NCBI GenBank assembly: GCA_964612675.1
Contig: CAZTDD010000016.1
Coordinates: forward strand, 1-64,000
Origin: CAZTDD01 sp964612675
Lineage (GTDB): Bacteria > Hinthialibacterota > Hinthialibacteria > Hinthialibacterales > JAKPRU01
Direction of reading: 5' to 3'
DNA length: 64,000 nt
The stretch's first letter is position 1; every line of letters starts with the position of its first letter. The notes beneath the pieces were generated by a model that was not told the origin of the DNA, did no database searches, and worked only from the letters and a program-made list of their open reading frames with translations. Of the stretch, positions 35,307-42,848 are shown piece after piece. Position numbers and translations under genes: made by a program.

Positions 35307-36305
35307 CTACCTCTTCCGCACCTGAATCTGTCCGTTCGAACTTCGCAGTTTCACCAGCGGTCCCTCGCCCGAACCGATCGAGCCGGAGATCTTGTGCTTG
35401 TCGGGTTCTGTCATCGTGGAGGTAACGGGAAACTCCGTCCGGATCTTCCCGTACCGGCTCTCGGCGTCCAACGATCCCGAGAACTCCGAGGGTAATGTTA
35501 CATCGAGGGCGGCATTGGAACTTGTCACAGTGATCGGCGCAGCGCCCTCCTCGATCCTCACGGTGATCGATCCGTTGCTGCTGGAGAAATCTCCACTCTT
35601 TTCCAGCCGGGCGATTCCTGCATGAATGCTTCCGTTCGTTGTCTTCGCGTGTACGCGACCCGCCACGCGATCCAAATCGATCTTCCCGTTCGTTGTGATC
35701 GCTTCGACATTCCCCTTCCCGCCTCGAACATCAATCGAACCATTGGTGGTCTTCGCTGTAACCGAGGCGTCGGCTCCATCGACGAAGATTGCGCCGTTTG
35801 TGGTTTGTAGGTCGTTCTGACGGGTCCGACCGCGGACCTCAATCGAACCATTTGTGGTCACGGCGTGAACCCGCCCGTCGGTATCGTCCACACGGATGCG
35901 GCCGTTTGTCGATTTCAGAACAACGTCCACCCCTCGGGGCGCTTGAATATCGAAACTGACCGACACCTGGACTCCGCGCGGCGGTTTTGGATGCTGTTTG
36001 TAAATCCTGACCTCGTTCCCGGACCGCTCGACTACAATCTCAACTTTTCGAGCGAATTCCTGCGCTTCCTCATCGGAGTATGCCTGAATCTCTTTCCGTG
36101 CATCGACGATCAACTCGTCGATCTCAGTGCCGGCAATTGCTATCGACCCGTTCGTTGTCTCGGCGTCGACATTCTCGACCCCGGCGGCGTCAACCGAGTG
36201 ATGAGATTCTTCGACATACTTCACCTTGGGCATATTGAGGCAGCCAGTGAGGGCAACAGCAAGAACGCCGAAAAGGATGAATACCGGAAGGCGGTTTGGG
36301 AACAT
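35307..36305 (-). CDS. DUF4097-type beta-helix lipoprotein
   Basis: 332 residues with a lipoprotein signal (LTGC, Cys22). The mature part is a run of short beta units that each end in TTNG(S/A/K)I or SSNG (about nine copies), typical of DUF4097 proteins predicted to fold as a beta-solenoid. Members are often envelope-stress or adhesin-like proteins; the function here is unknown. No membrane segment other than the anchor. Monocistronic. Confidence 0.85.
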   Translation of the reverse strand: MFPNRLPVFILFGVLAVALTGCLNMPKVKYVEESHHSVDAAGVENVDAETTNGSIAIAGTEIDELIVDARKEIQAYSDEEAQEFARKVEIVVERSGNEVRIYKQHPKPPRGVQVSVSFDIQAPRGVDVVLKSTNGRIRVDDTDGRVHAVTTNGSIEVRGRTRQNDLQTTNGAIFVDGADASVTAKTTNGSIDVRGGKGNVEAITTNGKIDLDRVAGRVHAKTTNGSIHAGIARLEKSGDFSSSNGSITVRIEEGAAPITVTSSNAALDVTLPSEFSGSLDAESRYGKIRTEFPVTSTMTEPDKHKISGSIGSGEGPLVKLRSSNGQIQVRKR

Positions 36306-36479
36306 GGACGATCTCCTCAGGGCAAAGTGATTTCCTGTGGCACAGTGTGCGTCTATCCAGTTATACGAAACGAGAGACCGATACTTTCATTCTCCACTCG
36401 ATTATTATTGACTTCGCAATGAGGGCTTCGTAACATCTTCAAATAAAATGACTTATAAACGGAACGCGCAAAAAAGAAC

Positions 36480-36507
36480 TTGACAACGGGATAGCTCCGT
36501 TTATGGT
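36480..36507 (+). promoter_or_regulatory. sigma70-type promoter before hicB-like gene
   Basis: A perfect TTGACA (36480-36485), 16-bp spacer and TATGGT (36502-36507). Its predicted start is about 80 bases before the antitoxin-like gene at 36594. Confidence 0.5.
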
Positions 36508-36593
36508 GAATTTGAGTTCACAATTCTGTTTTTAAATGGTTATTGCGCGAGTATTGGTGCCGTAACAGAATCTATTGAATAGAGGAGCAAAAA

Positions 36594-36863
36594 ATGATCG
36601 ATGCGGTTCTCACAGGATACATCGACGCCGCATTATCCCGCGCCGAATACGACAAACTGGAAGATTGTACTTTCTCGGGACGAATCCCAGCCTGCAAAGG
36701 GGTAATCGCCTTCGCACCTACACTGCGTGAATGTGAAAAGGAATTACAATCCACGCTTGAGGACTGGATTCTTCTCGGTTTGAAGTTGGGGCATCAACTG
36801 CCTGTTATAGATGGATTTGACCTGAATAAGGCACCGACTCATGAGTCAATGGCAGCCATGTAA
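36594..36863 (+). CDS. HicB-family antitoxin-like protein
   Basis: 89 residues of the compact HicB type: IDAALSRAEYDKLEDCTFSGRIP, then ACKGVIAFAPTLRECEKELQSTLEDWILLGLKLG and PVIDGFDL. In this class the hicA toxin gene normally overlaps the 3' end of hicB. Here an overlapping start (36841) gives a plausible hicA beginning that breaks off after ten residues. The antitoxin therefore seems to be orphaned. TAGAGGAG precedes the ATG, and a sigma70-type promoter lies upstream. Confidence 0.8.
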   Translation: MIDAVLTGYIDAALSRAEYDKLEDCTFSGRIPACKGVIAFAPTLRECEKELQSTLEDWILLGLKLGHQLPVIDGFDLNKAPTHESMAAM

Positions 36864-36870
36864 GCGTAGG
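36841..36870 (+). pseudogene. possible truncated hicA toxin start
   Basis: Overlapping the last codons of the hicB-like gene, the frame ATG AGT CAA ... reads MSQWQPCKRR. This resembles the start of HicA toxins paired with this HicB type (a Pro-x-(K/S)RR pattern before the first helix). The next codons do not continue the fold and lead into repeat DNA with ATTCGAGCAATCGGGGC at 36926. Inference from a short match. Confidence 0.35.
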
Positions 36871-36987
36871 CTTGCAGGAACAGCCTCTTGCTCCTTCGTC
36901 GCCTCGATTGCTTTCGTGCGGACAAATTCGAGCAATCGGGGCTACCCCACGGACGAATTCGGCCAATCGAAGTCAAGTAGACAAGAT

Positions 36988-37713
36988 CTACTCTCCCACC
37001 TGCCCCGTTGCAGCCCACTCACACGAACGGCGCAATAGTTCTTGAACCTGCGGAGGCGAGAACGCCTTCACATCATGCCCCAACGGTGTGTGAAATACCC
37101 GCCCTTTCCCGTACTGCAGCGTAAACCCCATCGGCTCGTCCTGCTTCGTGATCTTCGAGCGGGCGGTGAGCAGGACATGAATATCCGGCTTCCCTTTCAG
37201 ACAGAAGTAGAGTTCATCGGTCGTGTCGAATTTCTGCATCCCTTGGGTGATTGGATGGTTCTTGTCGGCGATGTCGACGGTGAATGGGCCAAGCGGATCA
37301 TGGGTCTTCTCCTGGTCCCAAACCCGCCCGATGATCTTTTCGTACTCGGGCCACTCCAGAAACGCCCCGCAGGCGAAATGAAGCGCCACCAATCCCATTC
37401 CGCTCTTGACCGACTTCGCCAGGCCGTCCAGAACCTCTTGCGGTGGCATGGGCTGCTCCCAGTTGCAGTAATGAAGGATCGTGACGTCATATCGCTCGTG
37501 AACGCCTGTAGCCAGGATCGCGGGATCTTCGGAAACAAATACCTCGAAGCGCTCATCCTGTTCGAGTGCGGACCGGACTACGGGCGTGGTCTCGCGCCAT
37601 TTATGGCCCGGGTAATCGCAGCCGGTGACGATCAATGTCCGTATCGTGTCCTCAGCGGGGACTTGTACCGCGAGAAGTGCTGTGAGTGCGACCATGAGCG
37701 GAAGGCGAATCAT
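36988..37713 (-). CDS. exported ThuA-like domain protein
   Basis: 241 residues with a signal peptide (MIRLPLMVALTALLAVQVPAED). The rest matches the ThuA class-I glutamine-amidotransferase-like fold: LIVTGCDYPGHKW, YDVTILHYCNWEQP, GMGLVALHFACGAF, and GRVFHTPLGHD. Family members take part in sugar (trehalose) use, with unclear chemistry. The start at 37713 is chosen for the signal peptide and upstream AAAGGG; a longer in-frame extension to 38019 would run across the divergent STAS gene and is unlikely. Confidence 0.85.
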   Translation of the reverse strand: MIRLPLMVALTALLAVQVPAEDTIRTLIVTGCDYPGHKWRETTPVVRSALEQDERFEVFVSEDPAILATGVHERYDVTILHYCNWEQPMPPQEVLDGLAKSVKSGMGLVALHFACGAFLEWPEYEKIIGRVWDQEKTHDPLGPFTVDIADKNHPITQGMQKFDTTDELYFCLKGKPDIHVLLTARSKITKQDEPMGFTLQYGKGRVFHTPLGHDVKAFSPPQVQELLRRSCEWAATGQVGE

Positions 37714-37818
37714 GATTTCAGCCCTTTCTGTCGGATGCTTGCCTGCCTCTTGCCGAGGGGCTCGGTTGCGAGTAATATGCTGACCTTGGTTCGGATAGAG
37801 ATCAATGGAGGTGCAAAT

Positions 37819-38157
37819 ATGGCTGAGGAGATCGAACGCCACGACCGTGGGGATGTGTCGGTTTTGTCCGTACCCGCAAGGCTGGACACAATTATGAGCG
37901 AAGGTCTCGAAGAAATTTGTAATGAAATCGTTGATGAAGGTCGTTACAAGGTTGTCGTCGATTGCGCGAACTTGGAGTTTCTCAACAGTAATGTCATCCG
38001 CATACTGGTCAGTTTCCATCAGAAGGCAAAGAAGAACGGAGGCGATCTCAAGTTGGCGAACGTCACGCTGCCTGTGGAAGATGTTCTCCGTCTGACCAAG
38101 CTGGATCAGGTGTTTCGTTGGTATCCAAGTGTCGACGAGGCCGTAGCGGCGTTTTGA
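37819..38157 (+). CDS. STAS-domain anti-anti-sigma factor-like protein
   Basis: 112 residues forming one STAS domain, as in SpoIIAA/RsbV: DVSVLSVPARLDTI, then YKVVVDCANLEFLNSNVIRILVSF with the Ser of LNSN at the usual phosphorylation position. Such proteins bind an anti-sigma kinase when unphosphorylated. The PP2C phosphatase about 1 kb downstream could be its activator. GGAGGTG lies 6 bases before the ATG. Confidence 0.88.
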   Translation: MAEEIERHDRGDVSVLSVPARLDTIMSEGLEEICNEIVDEGRYKVVVDCANLEFLNSNVIRILVSFHQKAKKNGGDLKLANVTLPVEDVLRLTKLDQVFRWYPSVDEAVAAF

Positions 38158-38164
38158 CCTCGTT

Positions 38165-38203
38165 TCAATTCCCTCCTAACCTCCCCCGATCTTCGGGGGA
38201 GGA
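38165..38203. repeat. CCTCCCCCGA hairpin repeat unit
   Basis: A single unit starting TCAATTCCCTCC with the perfect CCTCCCCCGA-TCT-TCGGGGGAGG hairpin, directly after the STAS gene stop. It is one of a pair (with 38384-38423) bracketing a kinase gene fragment. Confidence 0.8.
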
Positions 38204-38230
38204 ACACTGCTTTCGTTTTACAGGCTTCGT

Positions 38231-38365
38231 CATTTACATACACCACGGATTGCGATCAAGTACACACCCGATGGCGGCACGGTTGAAGTTCGTCTGGAGA
38301 GGCAAGATAATCGCCTGAGTCTCTCCGTGCAGGATTCGGGGATCGGCATGTCGCCGGAGGAATGA
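38231..38365 (+). pseudogene. histidine kinase ATPase-domain fragment
   Basis: In one frame the sequence reads RIAIKYTPDGGTVEVRLE, then RQDNRLSLSVQDSGIGMSPEE and a stop. This is the end of the N-box (normally NAIKYTP) and the G1 box (DSGIGM) of a histidine kinase. Everything before and after (dimerisation domain, G2 box) is missing, and there is no start codon with a ribosome site. It lies between two copies of the CCTCCCCCGA hairpin repeat, suggesting that recombination or insertion left only this scrap. Confidence 0.65.
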
Positions 38366-38383
38366 CGAGAAGAGAAAGAAGAT

Positions 38384-38423
38384 TCAACCCCCTCCTACAC
38401 CTCCCCCGATCTCGGGGGAGGAA
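38384..38423. repeat. CCTCCCCCGA hairpin repeat unit
   Basis: A unit starting TCAACCCCCTCCTACACC with a CTCCCCCGATCTCGGGGGAG hairpin (one base shorter in the loop), just after the kinase fragment. Confidence 0.8.
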
Positions 38424-38489
38424 CGGAGACTAATACGAATCGCTTCGGCTCTGTTCAGGTCAGTTCGATTCGGTGTTCATTCTAGTTTC

Positions 38490-38700
38490 CCTCCCCAAGA
38501 GGGACACGCTTGCGTGGCCGCAGTTAGGGGAGGGTTCGGGTCAATGTCATTAAGTTAGGAAAGGGCGAAGCCGTTTACTGGGAGGGCGAGGCTCCCGCCG
38601 AGCCGAAATGAAGAAAAATGCGGCTCACCAGGAGGTTCGCCCTCCCCTCGCTCCTTCTCTCAAACTTAACTTAATGACATTGGGGTTCGGGTGGGGTTGA
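38490..38700. repeat. nested repeat cluster
   Basis: From the left: an inverted CCTCCCCAA...GGGGAGGGTTCGGGT unit; CAATGTCATTAAGTTA (38543-38558); the GGGAGGGCGAGGC palindromic element with both arms (38580-38646); then TAACTTAATGACATTG (about 38667-38682), the exact inverse of the first 16-mer. The 16-mer recurs with one change at 61461. The element therefore sits inside its own flanking inverted repeat. Confidence 0.7.
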
Positions 38701-38785
38701 TTTCGAAGAACGACTTTTTATCGGACCATCAAGTTAGGGCCGGGTTGATTCTTTTGCAGGCGTTTCAACAGACAAGGAGCGAACG

Positions 38786-39160
38786 ATGCCGGATAAGACG
38801 ATATTGATTGTCGACGACGAGGAGGAGTTGGCCGAGAATCTCGGCGACCTACTCGAATTTGAAGGCTATAAGGTCATCCTCACATCAACCGGTGAAGAGG
38901 CCCTGGAAAAACTCGTCGAACCGGTGCCGGACATCGTCCTTTTGGATATCCAATTGCCGGGGATCAGCGGGATTGATGTCTTACGCGAGGCAAAAAGCAA
39001 GTATCCTGAGCTGCCGGTTGTCATGGTTAGCGCATCGTCACAAAAAGGCACCAGCGAGCAAGTCGAACAACTCGGTGCGGAAGCGATGGTGCTTAAACCG
39101 TACGATCAGGACGAATTGCTTGAATTGGTGACGAAATTGACAAGACGGAGTGAGAGGTAA
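38786..39160 (+). CDS. single-domain response regulator
   Basis: 124 residues, a receiver domain only: acidic pair in IVDDEEEL, phospho-acceptor Asp in VLLDIQLPG, Lys in VLKPYD. It has no output domain, so it probably relays phosphate or binds a partner. Its stop overlaps the start of the phosphatase gene (TAATG), indicating coupled translation. GACAAGGAGCGA precedes the ATG. Confidence 0.92.
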   Translation: MPDKTILIVDDEEELAENLGDLLEFEGYKVILTSTGEEALEKLVEPVPDIVLLDIQLPGISGIDVLREAKSKYPELPVVMVSASSQKGTSEQVEQLGAEAMVLKPYDQDELLELVTKLTRRSER

Positions 39161-40308
39161 TGCCGAAACCTGCAACAACGAAAGATATTCTCCTTATCGT
39201 GGACGACGAGGAAGATATTCGACTGAACCTATGCGACTTTATGGAGCTTGAAGGGTTTGAAATCCTCGAAGCTGAAAACGGCATAAAAGCGCTGGAAATT
39301 CTCGAAAGCAATACACCGAGCGCGGTGATCTCGGATCTCATGATGCCTGAGATGGGCGGCATGGAGTTGCTCGAAGAAATCGGCAAACGGGAGCTCGCAA
39401 TCCCGGCGGTGATCATGACCGCGTTCGGCACGATCGATTACGCAGTCAAAGCGATGAAAGTCGGTGCCGCCGATTTCATCACGAAACCGATCGACTACGA
39501 TTACATGCTGCGTGTGGTGAGACGTGTTCTAAAAGCCGCGGAGCTCGAACGGAAAGTCAAAGAACAACAGCAGCAAATGGATGCCGATCTACGTCTCGCG
39601 GGAAAAATCCAAAAAGCCATCCTGCCGAAACCGATACAGACTCCCGAACTCTGTTTCGACTACCGTTTCGAACCATTGATCGAAATCGGCGGCGACCATC
39701 TCATCGCCCACCAATACGAGGAAGACCATATTGCCGTCGCCCTGTTCGATGTCAGCGGACACGGTGTATCCGCCGCGATGGTTGCAAACATGGTCCATAA
39801 CGAGCTGATGGCACGTCTCAAGGAAGAACGCCCGCCGTTCAATATCGTGGAGCGGCTCAATCGGTTCATGCAGCGTACAATCGGTGAGACCGGCATGTTT
39901 TTGACCATGGTCATGGCCGATGTCGATCTAGGGCTTGGGAACTTAGTGGTCAGCAACGCGGCTCACCCGGATGTGTTTATCTGGAAGAAGGAAACCAATT
40001 CTCTCGAAGCGATCACGTCTCATGTTCCGGCAGTCGGATTCGGGATGAAGATGGTCGGCGACCCCGGAGAGACAAAAACTTCGATAGCGACCGGCGACCG
40101 GATCGTCATGTTTACAGACGGATTCCCTGAGACACAGAATCAGGAAGGGCAGATGCTGAAACTCAAAGGTCTGCGGGAGATCGTACAAAAGCATGTTCAT
40201 CTGCCGACCGGCGAGTTCATCGATGCGGTGTTCAGTTCGGCGGATGAATTTCGTGCCGGCGTGGAACCGGATGACGATCAGACCCTCGCCGTCGTCGAGA
40301 TCAAATAG
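39160..40308 (+). CDS. receiver-PP2C (RsbU/SpoIIE-type) serine phosphatase
   Basis: 382 residues. Receiver domain (10-125; ISDLMMPEMGG, Lys in ITKPIDY), a coiled linker (about 128-150), then a PP2C-type phosphatase domain (about 150-380) with IGGDHLIAH, LFDVSGHGVSAAMVA and a C-terminal DDDQTLAVVE. GGDH replaces the more usual GGDFYD, but the metal Asp is kept. Such proteins dephosphorylate STAS anti-anti-sigma factors in partner switching; a STAS gene lies at 37819. The intervening kinase is only a fragment. It is co-translated with the receiver gene. Confidence 0.9.
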   Translation: MPKPATTKDILLIVDDEEDIRLNLCDFMELEGFEILEAENGIKALEILESNTPSAVISDLMMPEMGGMELLEEIGKRELAIPAVIMTAFGTIDYAVKAMKVGAADFITKPIDYDYMLRVVRRVLKAAELERKVKEQQQQMDADLRLAGKIQKAILPKPIQTPELCFDYRFEPLIEIGGDHLIAHQYEEDHIAVALFDVSGHGVSAAMVANMVHNELMARLKEERPPFNIVERLNRFMQRTIGETGMFLTMVMADVDLGLGNLVVSNAAHPDVFIWKKETNSLEAITSHVPAVGFGMKMVGDPGETKTSIATGDRIVMFTDGFPETQNQEGQMLKLKGLREIVQKHVHLPTGEFIDAVFSSADEFRAGVEPDDDQTLAVVEIK

Positions 40309-40348
40309 AGCAAAGGTAGACTACTGAACCGAGTCACGTCCAATGGGC

Positions 40349-41344
40349 TTACTCTGAGCATGCATACCGACGATCAAGCGCATCGCAACAGCCACAATGC
40401 CGTCTTTGATTATGAAAGAAATCATTCCATGCAGGCCGACGCCACGCCGCCACAATATTGCCTGACAGATCCTCCACATTCCCGTACGACAACTGCCGCA
40501 GGCTGCAGCAAGGCGTGATCTCTCCTTCTGCAGTAACATAAAGCGAATCGTCGGTTTTCAGACAATACCCCTCTCCCCCGCGAATGATTCTGAGCCAGAG
40601 CGGTTGACGATTGATAGAGCGAACACGAACCCCTTTCTGCCTTCCGCGACGCATCAACTGTCGCAACAGAAGTTGTTCTTCTTTCCATGCCGGCCGGATG
40701 TCTTCGTGAGACGAATCGGGAAGGAGACGCACAAGATTGACCTCATCGAGTTGCTCTTCGGTCGCCAAATCGATAATCGCCTGGGTGTGATCCACAATCG
40801 CCGGTAAGGCCAATGACTGGAGTCGAACGGACGGTCGTCCCTTCGCGCGGCGGACTTTTCCCAACGCCCGAATGTTCTCGACAACCTGTTTCGAGGCGGG
40901 ATGGCAGTAGCGTCTGTAAAAAGGATCCGTATCGTCGAATTCGGGCCATAAGTCCATCGACACTGTGACACCCGCAACCCCTTTCTCAGCGATCGTACGC
41001 GATAATTCCGAATCGAGAAGGATACCGTTCGTAGTAAAGCGGACTTTTGATGAGGGCCAGTCGGTGTGCAAACGGTCGACGAAACGAAGAAATTCAGGAT
41101 GGAGCAGCGGTTCCCCCCATCCTGTGAGAACGACGTGCGGAATCTCGGACGTGGCCGAGAGGATTGATTCAAGATACTTGTAGGGGAAATCAATGGCCGG
41201 AATTTCTCCTGTGGTATGGGGACACATTTCACAGGCGGAATTGCAGCGATTGGTCAGTTCGATCTGAATTTCTCGGGGGTACTGGGACCGTCTCCGGTAC
41301 GCAAGGCGGAACGCCTTGTGAATCTTGCTCATTAAGTCGATCAA
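40349..41344 (-). CDS. radical SAM protein with SPASM-like C-terminus
   Basis: 331 residues. The [4Fe-4S]-SAM motif CNSACEMC (Cx3Cx2C) is near residue 33, followed by the GWGEPLLHP segment typical of the family. The C-terminal part GYCLKTDDSLYVTAEGEI, PCCSLRQLSYGN and HCGCCD has the spacing of a SPASM-type auxiliary cluster site. TTG is the likely start, as GGAGGG lies 6 bases upstream; Met5 is the alternative. Third gene of a three-gene radical SAM operon; product unknown. Confidence 0.87.
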   Translation of the reverse strand: MIDLMSKIHKAFRLAYRRRSQYPREIQIELTNRCNSACEMCPHTTGEIPAIDFPYKYLESILSATSEIPHVVLTGWGEPLLHPEFLRFVDRLHTDWPSSKVRFTTNGILLDSELSRTIAEKGVAGVTVSMDLWPEFDDTDPFYRRYCHPASKQVVENIRALGKVRRAKGRPSVRLQSLALPAIVDHTQAIIDLATEEQLDEVNLVRLLPDSSHEDIRPAWKEEQLLLRQLMRRGRQKGVRVRSINRQPLWLRIIRGGEGYCLKTDDSLYVTAEGEITPCCSLRQLSYGNVEDLSGNIVAAWRRPAWNDFFHNQRRHCGCCDALDRRYACSE

Positions 41345-41357
41345 TTCATCCCTCCGC

Positions 41358-42827
41358 TTACCGCCGCACCATGAGCCGTAGCGCGAGCCAGGCGTCCGTC
41401 AACAGCGATTTCAGCGACCGGGTATTGCGCAGTCTTCGCCAAATCTGAGACGGACGAAGGTAGAATCGGCGGTACGCTTCGTTTGTCAATTGGTTGAGCC
41501 GCTCCCGCGATAAATGAGGATACGAAACCATGCTCTTGGAGAATGGATTGATTTCGTCGCTATCGTCGACGAGATACCCGTCGCGCTCCGATTGTTCATA
41601 AAATGGTGTCCCTTTGAAAGGGGTCGCAATAGAAAACATCACATGATGTAGATCCAGCCGTCGCAGCTCATCCACCGTGTGATGGATGTCTTCCTCCCGC
41701 TCAATCGCACAGGTTCCGAACATGATGTTGACTTTCGGCTCCACACGATACCGCTGCATGAGCGGCACACATTTGTAGACAGTCTCCAACTTGAGATCCT
41801 TCTGAATGGTATCCAAAACCGGTTGACAGAAACTTTCTACACCGATGTCCACAGAAACACAGCCGGAGTCGGCCAATGCGGATACAACCTCCTCGTTCGT
41901 CAAATAGTCCGGTCTCGACAAACATCCCCACTCCAGTCCCAATGGTGCGATTCCTTCGCAGATTTCGAGTGTGCGCGACCGCTGCGCCAGAAACTGATCG
42001 TCCATTACCATAACCGCCTTGAAACCGGCGGAAGAGATTTCTCTGAATTCCTCAATCACGTGCCCGGCCGAGGCATACAGCGCCGGCGGTTTCTCGCCGG
42101 GGTGGCATTTTCTGTATTCCAATTCTCTCGCAAAACTGACCGAATTCGGCACACAATAAGCGCAACGCCACCGACATCCACGCGAGGCCAGCATCGTCGC
42201 GACAGGACGTCCTGAGAATTTCGGATTGAAATACGCTGTCTTGTAACGCTCCATCGATGGGTGACCATGATGGGTGAAAGGAAGGTCGTCCAAATCGAGG
42301 AACTCCTCGCTATGTTGGGTGTGAACAATTTCCCCATCTCGCACAAACGAAGCGCCGGTGCGCTCACCATTCGCTAGATAATCCCGAATATGTATCTCCG
42401 GTTCGCCGCGAAAAACGATCACACGCTCCCGCGCTTCTTTGTCCTGGACTGCGTTGAGGTATTCTTCGGGCACACGGGTCGGCTCAGGGCCGTGGACAAG
42501 GATTTGCGCGTTCGGTGCGGCCTGCGCCAGTTTCGGCAGGATCGCCGTATCCGTCCTTTTCGCCAAAATGACCGAGTGCAGAATCAATACATCCGGCGAC
42601 CATGCGGTGACCTTCTCTAAAAATCGCTCAGTGGAGAGACGATCCAAAACTGCGTTCATGATATCGACGGTATGTCCTTCCCGCTCCAGAAAGGACATCA
42701 AATAGAGCTGTCCCAGATCCGGAAGTGGATACAGCATGTAGGTGCAGCCCGCGAACCGTTCGGGGATTCTTGACGGGTCGCGGGGAGGCGGTTCGATGAA
42801 GAGAACGCGTTTCTTTGTTTCAGACAT
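41358..42827 (-). CDS. B12-binding-domain radical SAM protein
   Basis: 489 residues: N-terminal cobalamin-binding-like Rossmann domain (about 5-140; LFIEPPPRDP, then DLGQLYLMSFLEREGHTVDIMNA) and a radical SAM core with RGCRWRCAYC (Cx3Cx2C) near residue 208. The usual His of the base-off B12 motif is not evident. Family members methylate, cyclise or rearrange lipids and natural products. It sits 21 bases after the next upstream gene and 13 before the SPASM gene; one transcript is likely. Confidence 0.88.
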   Translation of the reverse strand: MSETKKRVLFIEPPPRDPSRIPERFAGCTYMLYPLPDLGQLYLMSFLEREGHTVDIMNAVLDRLSTERFLEKVTAWSPDVLILHSVILAKRTDTAILPKLAQAAPNAQILVHGPEPTRVPEEYLNAVQDKEARERVIVFRGEPEIHIRDYLANGERTGASFVRDGEIVHTQHSEEFLDLDDLPFTHHGHPSMERYKTAYFNPKFSGRPVATMLASRGCRWRCAYCVPNSVSFARELEYRKCHPGEKPPALYASAGHVIEEFREISSAGFKAVMVMDDQFLAQRSRTLEICEGIAPLGLEWGCLSRPDYLTNEEVVSALADSGCVSVDIGVESFCQPVLDTIQKDLKLETVYKCVPLMQRYRVEPKVNIMFGTCAIEREEDIHHTVDELRRLDLHHVMFSIATPFKGTPFYEQSERDGYLVDDSDEINPFSKSMVSYPHLSRERLNQLTNEAYRRFYLRPSQIWRRLRNTRSLKSLLTDAWLALRLMVRR

Positions 42828-42848
42828 CGTTATCCTTGATGGGGCGAT

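Noticed and set aside
37042..37818. Upstream extension of the STAS frame across the ThuA gene
   Set aside because: A strong ribosome site and domain start place the STAS start at 37819; the extension is antisense to thuA-like coding sequence.
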